A stretch of DNA of 11,614 nt from an uncultured Blautia sp. (lineage in GTDB: Bacteria > Bacillota > Clostridia > Lachnospirales > Lachnospiraceae), in assembly GCA_934371915.1 (NCBI GenBank), contig CAKROE010000073.1:1-11614 (forward strand), read 5' to 3'. The translations under genes and the position numbers were made by a program. Below are positions 6,149 to 11,614 of this stretch, in pieces (the first letter of the stretch is position 1; each line of letters begins with the position of its first letter). The notes beneath the pieces were generated by a model. It did not search any database. It saw only the letters and a program-made list of their open reading frames with translations, and was not told where the DNA came from.

Positions 6149-6703
6149 TTAATATTTAATTTTTCTGGTCTCACCCTTCAGATATCTGTGCTTGATATAA
6201 TGAAGCATTTTTTCTTCTCCATGATCATTCAGGATACGAAGAAGCGCCTCCAGTTCCTTCCTGGTCTGTGGATGGATAAACCAGAGCTTTTCTTTACTTT
6301 TCAGGAAATAATCCAGCGGCTGGCTGTCATCATAAGCATCCCCAAGATAGTTTCTGGATGCACTGATACGGTCGACTACCATCTCAGCTACGTATTTTCG
6401 TGGCATCTGTGCACCCATGATGACATGTTCCCCGTCAATGGAATAATCTACCCAATGTTCAAAGTGATGTTTGTTTCGACCTTTATGATGCAACCAGGAA
6501 GTAGATACACCGATATCTTCTCTCTCTGCATTATTCGGACTTCTCGTTCCCTGATAGTATCTGCATCCGACAAGAAATTCTGTCGGAGAATACTTTGAAA
6601 GATCGTGAAGTAATCCCTGCTTATATAACCCTATACGAAAACAATATTTCATTACGAGCAGTTTATGCCTCGTTATCGTTTTGAAGTGCAGCCATGGATG
6701 CAT
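6149..6703 (-). CDS. DUF5662 family protein, HD-like metal-site pattern
   Basis: This 184-residue protein matches the DUF5662 family common in Clostridia; its function is not known. Conserved-looking blocks are KTITRHKLLVMKYCFRIGLYKQGLLHDLSKYSPTEF (about 8-43), a His-rich stretch HHKGRNKHHFEHW (72-84), and MVVDRISASRNY (about 108-119). The spacing of H13, H33-D34, H79/H80 and D111 recalls the H..HD..H..D metal ligands of HD-domain phosphohydrolases. That reading is my inference. The start at 6703 overlaps the end of the GH13 gene by 41 bases. It is supported by an AGGAGGA site 8 bases upstream and by the family-like N-terminus, so a later methionine at 6652 is less likely. It is the last gene of the operon and is predicted to be cytoplasmic. 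Confidence 0.78.
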   Translation of the reverse strand: MHPWLHFKTITRHKLLVMKYCFRIGLYKQGLLHDLSKYSPTEFLVGCRYYQGTRSPNNAEREDIGVSTSWLHHKGRNKHHFEHWVDYSIDGEHVIMGAQMPRKYVAEMVVDRISASRNYLGDAYDDSQPLDYFLKSKEKLWFIHPQTRKELEALLRILNDHGEEKMLHYIKHRYLKGETRKIKY

Positions 6704-8546
6704 GCTCTGATTCCTCCTGCCTTGCTGTCAGCACCACGATCGTCCGTGGATTGATCTTAACAGATTTTTTGTATGGTTCTGCCTGTTCTCTGAACCACGG
6801 TTCTCCCGTCTCGGAAGTGTCTGCTATCTTTTTCCAGACCATACCTTCCGGAAGATTCGGAAGTGCAATGTTTCGTTTTTCCCAGTGAAAATTCATTCCT
6901 ATATAAAGGAAATCATCTTCTGTGCCATCCTCCTTCTGCGCATAAGCCCCACAGTACATGATACCGAGAAGTCGGCTCGTGTTGTCGCGGTTCAAAAACC
7001 ATGCACGCTCCCCGTGCACAGAAACATCCGGGAAACCTTTTGCCATATAATCTACTCCACGCATTTCTTTCAGCATATGAAGAATCGGATGATTTTTACG
7101 AAAAGCGATTGCCTCTTTTACAAAAGATGAAAGTCCGGTATGTCTTCTGGCATTTTTCCAGTCGGTCCATCCGGTCGGATTGTCCTGACACCATGCATTG
7201 TTGTTACCAGCCTGTGAATTGGCAAATTCATCTCCGCCATAGATCATTGGCGTACCCTGGCCGAGCAGCAGCATCAGGAAAGCATTTCGCATCTGCTGTT
7301 CCCGCATCCTGCGGACCGCCGTCTTTCGCGTACTGCCTTCTACTCCGCAGTTCCATGAATAATTAAACTCACTGCCATCCCGGTTATCCTCGCCATTCGC
7401 CTCGTTGTGACGATAATTATAGGAAACTGTATCATACAGCGTAAAACCATCCTGTGCTGCCATATAATTGACTGTGCCAAAATTTCCGGTATTTCTTCTC
7501 ATATGAAACTCTGCACCGGAGATCATTCCCTCATCACTCTTGAGAAAACGTCTCATATCCAGCATAAATCCCGCGTTATACTCTGCAAGCATATTTTCTG
7601 CATCCGCTTCTCCTGAAACATTAGAAAACAGCTTTTTTGTTCCATAAAGAATCGGATCACGCTCGATCACATCCTGCTGCACTCCATCTCCCAGCAAATG
7701 AAAACCATCTACATGATAGTAAAGTTTCCAGAACCACAGGGAGCGTGTCATCTGTAAGGAGGGAGTTCCCTTAGGGAAATACATTTCCATGATACACTCG
7801 ATTCCTGCTTTGTGCAGTGCACGAACCATATCCCGGAATTCTCTGTCCGGTTCTTTCGTGGCACAGTAAGATTCTTTCGGTGCAAAATAAAATCCCCGGG
7901 TATATCCCCAGTAGTTTACCCTGTCATCGGATTTCTTACGAACTGCCAGATTTGCAGTATCTGCCTGTACGCATTCCTGAAATTCATATGCCGGCATCAG
8001 TTCCACCGCATTGATTCCAAGCTCTTTCCAGTACGGGATCATTTCGATAAGCCCTGCAAAAGTACCTCTTTTGCGAAGTGCAAGTTTTGCCTGTCTGGTG
8101 TAGCCACGCACATGTACTTTATAAAGGAGCATTTCACTGTACGGAATCTCCGGTGCGGTATCTCCCTCCCAGTCATATTCTTTCTCTGAAAGAAATGCAC
8201 AGCGAACTTCATGTTCATCTTCCGATAACGGTGCACCAAATTTTTCCCGTCCACGGATCACACATGCAAACGGATCCTGTATGATTTTTCCGTCTATACG
8301 GAAATTATATTCATATCGTTCCGGTTTCAACCCGGTTACCAGCATCGCGCACATCCTGCCGGTGCGATACTCCTCTGTAAAAGGAAGCTCTGTCTCCGGC
8401 TCCGCAGCACCTCTTCGGTATAATACCAGCGAAGCTTCTGTATCACACGGAACCTCTACTGCAAAATTAATTCCGTTTTTCTTTTTGTTTACACCGGGGA
8501 CTACCGGATCTCCCTTATACGCACAGATTCTGTTCTTTTTTTCCAT
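6663..8546 (-). CDS. GlgX/isoamylase-like GH13 protein, probably catalytically dead
   Basis: The fold is that of glycogen debranching enzymes: an N-terminal CBM48/isoamylase-N domain (about 10-95), a GH13 barrel (about 135-490) and a C-terminal beta domain. Strong GlgX hallmarks remain, such as YNYRHNEANGEDNRDG (376-391), FNYSWNCGVEG (394-404), QGTPMIYGGDEF (430-441) and the NNNAWCQDN stretch. The catalytic parts do not. Region I (normally DVVYNH) reads MEMYFPKG (253-260). Region II (normally DGFRFD) reads DGFHLL (280-285), losing the Arg and the nucleophile Asp. Region III (normally AEPW) reads FSNV. In region IV HD became QD, keeping only the Asp. At 627 residues it is shorter than the roughly 650-700 of active GlgX, with the loss around regions I-III. 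It may bind glycogen or regulate rather than cleave. AAGGAGA lies 8 bases before the start, 38 bases after exoA. Confidence 0.82.
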   Translation of the reverse strand: MEKKNRICAYKGDPVVPGVNKKKNGINFAVEVPCDTEASLVLYRRGAAEPETELPFTEEYRTGRMCAMLVTGLKPERYEYNFRIDGKIIQDPFACVIRGREKFGAPLSEDEHEVRCAFLSEKEYDWEGDTAPEIPYSEMLLYKVHVRGYTRQAKLALRKRGTFAGLIEMIPYWKELGINAVELMPAYEFQECVQADTANLAVRKKSDDRVNYWGYTRGFYFAPKESYCATKEPDREFRDMVRALHKAGIECIMEMYFPKGTPSLQMTRSLWFWKLYYHVDGFHLLGDGVQQDVIERDPILYGTKKLFSNVSGEADAENMLAEYNAGFMLDMRRFLKSDEGMISGAEFHMRRNTGNFGTVNYMAAQDGFTLYDTVSYNYRHNEANGEDNRDGSEFNYSWNCGVEGSTRKTAVRRMREQQMRNAFLMLLLGQGTPMIYGGDEFANSQAGNNNAWCQDNPTGWTDWKNARRHTGLSSFVKEAIAFRKNHPILHMLKEMRGVDYMAKGFPDVSVHGERAWFLNRDNTSRLLGIMYCGAYAQKEDGTEDDFLYIGMNFHWEKRNIALPNLPEGMVWKKIADTSETGEPWFREQAEPYKKSVKINPRTIVVLTARQEESEHASMAALQNDNEA

Positions 8547-8584
8547 TCCCGGTTCTCCTTGTCACTTTATTTCGCTCAGATCCA

Positions 8585-9346
8585 TTATTTCTCAAAATCA
8601 ATATCCAGCTCTACCGGACAATGATCTGAGCCCATGATTTCTGTATGGATCGATGCATCCTGAAGTCTGTCTTTCAACGACGGAGATACAATAAAATAGT
8701 CGATTCTCCATCCGGCATTCTTTTCACGTGCCTTAAATCGATAAGACCACCAGGAATAGATTCCTTCTTTATCCGGATAAAAATAGCGGAAAGTGTCAAT
8801 AAATCCGCTTTCCAGCATACGTGAAAAGCATGCTCGTTCTTCATCGGTAAAACCTGCATTTTTGCGGTTGGTCTTCGGATTCTTCAGATCGATCTCCTGA
8901 TGTGCCACATTCATATCACCGCAGCAGATCACCGGCTTCTTTTCCTGCAATTTCAGAAGATAAGCCAGAAAATCCCGTTCCCATTCCATTCTGTATTCCA
9001 GGCGGCGCAGTTCACTCTGGGAATTCGGCGTATATACTGTAACAAAATAAAATTCTTCAAATTCAAGTGTGATCACACGGCCTTCTTTGTCGTGTGCTTC
9101 TATCCCGATTCCGTTCACTACCGACAATGGCTCTTTCTTCGTAAATACGGCTGTGCCGGAATACCCTCTGCGGTTCGCATAATTCCAGTACTGGTGATAC
9201 CCCGGAAGCTCCAGTTCCACCTGTCCCTGCTGGCATTTCGTCTCCTGCAGACAGAAAATATCTGCATCCAGCTCCTTAAATCTATCCTCAAAGCCCTTTG
9301 TAATACAGGCTCTGATTCCATTTACATTCCATGAAATCAATTTCAT
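8585..9346 (-). CDS. exoA: exodeoxyribonuclease III / AP endonuclease
   Basis: The 253-residue enzyme cleaves DNA 5' to abasic sites and degrades 3' ends during base excision repair. All signature blocks of the ExoIII (endonuclease/exonuclease/phosphatase) family are present: [13 protein letters not shown] (1-13, N-terminal metal site), LQETKCQ (33-39, catalytic Glu), YTPNS (105-109), GDMNVAH (143-149), AGWRIDYF (211-218) and GSDHCP (239-244, catalytic Asp-His). Length is normal for ExoA/Xth. The AAGGAG site lies about 11 bases before the ATG. It is the first gene of an operon with the GH13 and DUF5662 genes and has its own promoter (9391-9419). Confidence 0.95.
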   Translation of the reverse strand: MKLISWNVNGIRACITKGFEDRFKELDADIFCLQETKCQQGQVELELPGYHQYWNYANRRGYSGTAVFTKKEPLSVVNGIGIEAHDKEGRVITLEFEEFYFVTVYTPNSQSELRRLEYRMEWERDFLAYLLKLQEKKPVICCGDMNVAHQEIDLKNPKTNRKNAGFTDEERACFSRMLESGFIDTFRYFYPDKEGIYSWWSYRFKAREKNAGWRIDYFIVSPSLKDRLQDASIHTEIMGSDHCPVELDIDFEK

Positions 9347-9390
9347 TGTCTCATTTACTCCTTCAAATCGATCAAATGTCTGATATTTCC

Positions 9391-9419
9391 ATTATACATG
9401 ATTCACGATACAGTTTAAA
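9391..9419 (-). promoter_or_regulatory. promoter of the exoA operon
   Basis: A perfect TATAAT (9396-9391, minus strand) has TTTAAA (9419-9414, 4/6 to TTGACA) 17 bp upstream. The start point would be near 9384, about 40 bases before the exoA ATG. It is divergent to the DUF1292 promoter. Confidence 0.6.
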
Positions 9420-9483
9420 CACATTTTTTTATTTTCTTCTCACGCATTTTCTCTGTCTTTTCTCCGGCATTTTTGCTTTCCCG

Positions 9484-9512
9484 TTGTATTCGCTTCTGTT
9501 ATCTGTTAAAAT
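9484..9512 (+). promoter_or_regulatory. promoter of the DUF1292 gene
   Basis: TTGTAT (9484-9489) and TAAAAT (9507-9512) are separated by 17 bp. Transcription would start near 9519, with a leader of about 28 bases that contains a GTGAGGA ribosome binding site. The two divergent promoters leave about 65 bp between their -35 boxes, with pyrimidine-rich DNA and no clear operator. Confidence 0.55.
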
Positions 9513-9546
9513 AGACTGATAATGAAAACAAAGTGAGGAAAATCAA

Positions 9547-9921
9547 ATGAGTGACGAACTGAAAAATGGCTGTGCGCCAAGCGACTGTGCTTCCTGTGGA
9601 CTGGACTGCGGCAGCAATTCTTCCACCGAAAGCCACAATACCATCACCCTGACTCTGGACGATGACACAGAGATCGAATGCGCGATTCTGACTGTCTTCC
9701 CGGTAGATGCCCAGGAATATATTGCCCTGCTTCCACTTGACGAAAACGGACAGAATCAGGACGGAGAAGTTTATCTTTACAAATTCTCCCGTACCGAAAA
9801 AGGTGATCCGGTTCTTGCAAACATTGAATCCGATGACGAATATGCAAAAGCTGCCGAAGCTTTTGATATTGTACTGGACAATGCACGTAAAGCAGAAGCT
9901 GCCGGTGCACCGATCGAATAA
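9547..9921 (+). CDS. DUF1292 domain protein with cysteine-rich N-terminus
   Basis: This 124-residue acidic protein is the only plus-strand gene. Residues about 30-85 (TITLTLDDDTEIECAILTVFPVD, EYIALLPLDE, GEVYLYKFSR) match the small DUF1292/YrzB domain, a beta-rich unit of unknown function. The domain is preceded by a cluster of cysteines C9, C14, C17 and C21 (NGCAPSDCASCGLDCGS) that could bind zinc or an iron-sulfur cluster. Similar short Cys headers occur on some clostridial Mrp/NBP35-type ATPases, a resemblance I recall but cannot test here. A short acidic-helical tail (about 92-124) is Ala-rich. GTGAGGA about 8 bases upstream supports the start. It is monocistronic, between its own promoter and a bidirectional terminator. 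Confidence 0.82.
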   Translation: MSDELKNGCAPSDCASCGLDCGSNSSTESHNTITLTLDDDTEIECAILTVFPVDAQEYIALLPLDENGQNQDGEVYLYKFSRTEKGDPVLANIESDDEYAKAAEAFDIVLDNARKAEAAGAPIE

Positions 9922-9939
9922 TTTATTTTATCTTAAAGA

Positions 9940-9981
9940 AAACGGAGGTTTCCGCCATTATCGGCTGAAACCTCCATTTTA
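9940..9981. terminator. bidirectional terminator between DUF1292 gene and dut
   Basis: GGAGGTTTC (9944-9952) pairs perfectly with GAAACCTCC (9967-9975), extended inwards by a GCC/GGC stem after one mismatch. On the plus strand the stem is followed by ATTTTAATT and on the minus strand by GTTTTCTTT. The genes converge here, so it can end both transcripts. Confidence 0.85.
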
Positions 9982-9989
9982 ATTACGTC

Positions 9990-10508
9990 TTATTTCTTTT
10001 CTGTGGTGCTTCCGAATCCACCATTGCGGATGCCGGTTGCATCATCGTCTACTGTAATTCCGTATTCCACAAAAATCCCCTGCATAAAGCCTGTACCGGC
10101 TGTAATACTGACCGTCTTATCTTCATTGCTGTCATTTGTGATCTTTGCGAAAATATGACCTTCATTATCTGAATAGAAATAATCACTATCGATGATACCG
10201 ACAGTATTGTTTAACTGCAAACGGAATTTGAATCCAAGTCCGCTTCTCGGATAACATTTCAGTACCCAGTCCTGTTCCATCTCCACACGGATACCGGTCG
10301 GGACCTTTGCAGTCTCTCCCGGCGCCAGTGTAATATCAACAGGTGCAAAAAAATCATATCCGGCACTTCCGGCGGTTGCCCTTAATGGAAGACGGATGTT
10401 TTCGTAAACAGATGAAATTTCTGCCTCATCTGCTGTCGGAAAAGTATCTTTCCAGTCCTTTGCAAACTGCTCAGAACTTACTTTGTGAAATTTTGCGATT
10501 CGTCTCAT
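9990..10508 (-). CDS. dut: dUTP diphosphatase (dUTPase), trimeric family
   Basis: The enzyme hydrolyses dUTP to dUMP and pyrophosphate, keeping uracil out of DNA and supplying dTMP synthesis. The five trimeric dUTPase motifs can be placed: AGYDFFAP (49-56), PRSGLG (87-92), GIIDSDY (104-110, with the substrate-discriminating region and Tyr), GTGFMQGIF (138-146, with the conserved Gln) and the C-terminal RNGGFGSTT (161-169). The 172-residue length includes an N-terminal extension of about 35 residues (HKVSSEQFAKDWKDTF) that is usual in the Clostridia version. AGGAGG lies 4-5 bases before the ATG. It sits 62 bases after nrdG with no terminator between, so it is likely cotranscribed with nrdG, possibly with an internal promoter. 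It fits nrdG as nucleotide-metabolism partner. Confidence 0.9.
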   Translation of the reverse strand: MRRIAKFHKVSSEQFAKDWKDTFPTADEAEISSVYENIRLPLRATAGSAGYDFFAPVDITLAPGETAKVPTGIRVEMEQDWVLKCYPRSGLGFKFRLQLNNTVGIIDSDYFYSDNEGHIFAKITNDSNEDKTVSITAGTGFMQGIFVEYGITVDDDATGIRNGGFGSTTEKK

Positions 10509-10525
10509 ACTGCCTCCTGTGCCTC

Positions 10526-10554
10526 ATTATATATCAGGTATTCTGCTTTTGATC
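10526..10554 (-). promoter_or_regulatory. possible weak internal promoter before dut
   Basis: TATAAT occurs on the minus strand at 10531-10526 in the nrdG-dut gap, but no good -35 lies 16-18 bp upstream (GATCAA at 17 bp). A TG-A-TATATA arrangement would fit an extended -10 promoter one register away. The transcript would begin only about 10 bases before the dut coding region, tight for the ribosome binding site. Confidence 0.25.
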
Positions 10555-10570
10555 TGCAATCTCATCTTGC

Positions 10571-11065
10571 TTAATTTGCACAATGTAAAACAATTTTCCC
10601 CTCGCGAAGCGTCGCGGGAACATCAATGACACGCTGATTGGAAGATCCTTTCCATCGAAGAGAGGTATCTGCTTTGTCAACCTGAAACTCTCCGTCTACA
10701 CAGACATCCAGATACTGTACGACTGCTTCATTCTGAATTTCTTCCCATGTAGAGCCGGTATACAGCCAGATTGTCTTGTCCGGATATCTTTCACGGATTT
10801 TTTTTGCAAAAGCAGTAACTGCCGAAATGTTCGATGGATGCAGTGGATCACCTCCTGAGAAGGTGATCCCACTGATATAGTCTTTATCCAGTTCTGTAAA
10901 TATCTCGGCTTCCTCCGCTTCTGTAAATGCAAGTCCACCGTTTGGATCCCAGGTAATCGGGTTCTGGCAATCCCGGCAGCAGTGATTGCAGCCGGCAACC
11001 CACAGTACAACCCGAAGCCCGTCTCCGTTCAGCATATCATCTTTGGTTATATTATGATATCTCAT
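10571..11065 (-). CDS. nrdG: anaerobic ribonucleotide reductase activating protein (radical SAM)
   Basis: NrdG is a radical SAM enzyme that makes the glycyl radical on the anaerobic class III reductase NrdD. The 164-residue protein has the cluster-binding CxxxCxxC motif as C26-NHC-C30-RD-C33, the SAM-binding TFSGGDPL (68-75), and the family-typical N-terminus RYHNITKDDMLNGDGLR. Length and motifs are complete. NrdD is not in the window, although nrdD and nrdG are adjacent in many genomes. The gene begins 2 bases after the pnp stop. Only a weak GGAAG lies upstream, so translation may depend on coupling to pnp. dut follows after 62 bases. Presence of NrdG points to an anaerobe or facultative anaerobe. 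Confidence 0.92.
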   Translation of the reverse strand: MRYHNITKDDMLNGDGLRVVLWVAGCNHCCRDCQNPITWDPNGGLAFTEAEEAEIFTELDKDYISGITFSGGDPLHPSNISAVTAFAKKIRERYPDKTIWLYTGSTWEEIQNEAVVQYLDVCVDGEFQVDKADTSLRWKGSSNQRVIDVPATLREGKIVLHCAN

Positions 11066-11067
11066 AT

Positions 11068-11614
11068 TTATGCTTCTTCCGGTACATCCTTAATACTGAA
11101 ACTCATTCTTCCCATCTTGTCTTTACCAAGGCAGATAACTTTTACCTTGTCACCAAGAGTCAGAACATCTTCTACACGGTTGATTCTGTGATCGCTGATC
11201 TTGGAGATATGAACCATACCTTCTTTGCCAGGAGCAAACTCAACGAATGCACCAAATTCTTTGATGCTTACAACAGTACCTTCAAAAATCTGTCCTGCTT
11301 CGAAATCTGTTGCGATCGTCTTGATCATTTTCTTTGCTTCATCCATACCGTGCTGGTCAACACCGCAGATAGATACTGCTCCTTCATCTGTAATGTCAAT
11401 CTGTACACCTGTACGCTCGATGATCGCATTGATGGTCTTTCCTCTCTGACCTACTACATCACCGATCTTCTGAGGATCGATCTGGATCTGAACGATCTTC
11501 GGTGCATATTTGTTTACATGATCACGAGGCTCTGCGATACATTTTTCCATAACCTCTGTGAGGATGTACTCTCTTGCTTCTTTTGTTCTGCGGATTGCTT
11601 CTTCTACGATCTGT
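11068..11614 (-). CDS. pnp: polyribonucleotide nucleotidyltransferase, C-terminal part (partial, cut by window edge)
   Basis: PNPase degrades RNA from the 3' end by phosphorolysis and is part of the mRNA-decay machinery. Only the last 181 or so residues are visible. The reading frame is continuous to the window edge, and the ATG at 11550 is internal because in-frame codons above it (reading QIVEEAIRRTKEAREYI) continue the family sequence. The KH domain shows the GxxG loop in VVGQRGKTI, followed by an S1 domain (GQIFEGTVVSIKEFGAFVEF to KVKVICLGKDKMGRMSFSIKD). The catalytic RNase PH domains lie beyond the window. The protein ends shortly after the S1 domain with no long tail. The stop is 2 bases before the nrdG start. 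Confidence 0.93.
   Translation of the reverse strand, partial: QIVEEAIRRTKEAREYILTEVMEKCIAEPRDHVNKYAPKIVQIQIDPQKIGDVVGQRGKTINAIIERTGVQIDITDEGAVSICGVDQHGMDEAKKMIKTIATDFEAGQIFEGTVVSIKEFGAFVEFAPGKEGMVHISKISDHRINRVEDVLTLGDKVKVICLGKDKMGRMSFSIKDVPEEA

Noticed and set aside
8039..8254. 71-codon minus-strand ORF within the GH13 gene in another frame
   Set aside because: It lies wholly inside the GH13 gene, which has convincing motifs on both sides, so the ORF is a shadow.
6663..8546. Frameshift as cause of the missing GH13 catalytic residues
   Set aside because: The frame is open throughout and the flanking GlgX-type motifs are in the same frame before and after the altered regions.
9331..9519. 62-codon plus-strand ORF with hydrophobic stretches, start inside exoA
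   Set aside because: It overlaps the exoA 5' end and both promoters, has no good ribosome binding site, and is probably chance.
1..11614. CRISPR array, tRNA, rRNA or transposase
   Set aside because: I saw no regularly spaced direct repeats, no tRNA-like clover leaf and no transposase or integrase motifs.

Overview
The window reads as chromosomal DNA of a low-to-moderate GC Firmicute, most likely an anaerobic gut Clostridium relative of the Lachnospiraceae type. This is inferred from the anaerobic ribonucleotide reductase activase, the DUF1292 and DUF5662 proteins, strong AGGAGG-type ribosome binding sites, and TTGACA/TATAAT promoters. All genes but one are on the minus strand, so blocks are described in the direction of transcription, from high to low coordinates.

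Housekeeping block (about 11614-9990): the 3' end of pnp (PNPase KH and S1 domains, cut by the window edge), nrdG two bases later, and dut (dUTPase). No terminator is visible between them. A strong bidirectional terminator (9944-9975) separates dut from the only plus-strand gene, a DUF1292 protein (9547-9921) with a cysteine-rich N-terminus. That gene diverges from an exoA promoter. The exoA operon (9346-6149) carries exodeoxyribonuclease III, a GlgX-like GH13 protein that seems to have lost its catalytic residues, and a DUF5662 protein whose start overlaps the GH13 gene by 41 bases. It ends at a hairpin at 6085-6124.

Transporter block (6015-3953): a GntR/YtrA-type regulator, an ABC ATPase and an ABC-2 type permease form a tight overlapping operon. 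Its promoter is framed by a perfect 17-bp inverted repeat, very probably the regulator's own operator. A long hairpin with a U-tract (3953-4029) ends the operon.

Defence-type island (about 3960-1, visibly more AT-rich): a Fic-family protein with a C-terminal winged helix, a type I restriction-modification methylase (HsdM) and a DUF3644 protein with an RNxxxH motif of the HEPN RNase kind. They are joined by an ATGA overlap and a 9-base gap. The promoter carries a 13-bp perfect inverted repeat plus a further copy of the same half-site in the leader. HsdS and HsdR are not in the window; if present they should lie beyond coordinate 1. The last 238 bases hold no confident gene, only a GC-richer structured segment and the first 25 codons of a possible next ORF.

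The best candidate for a less-described system is this Fic-HsdM-DUF3644 cassette: a probable AMP-transferase and autoregulator, a DNA methylase and a possible RNase under one operator-controlled promoter.
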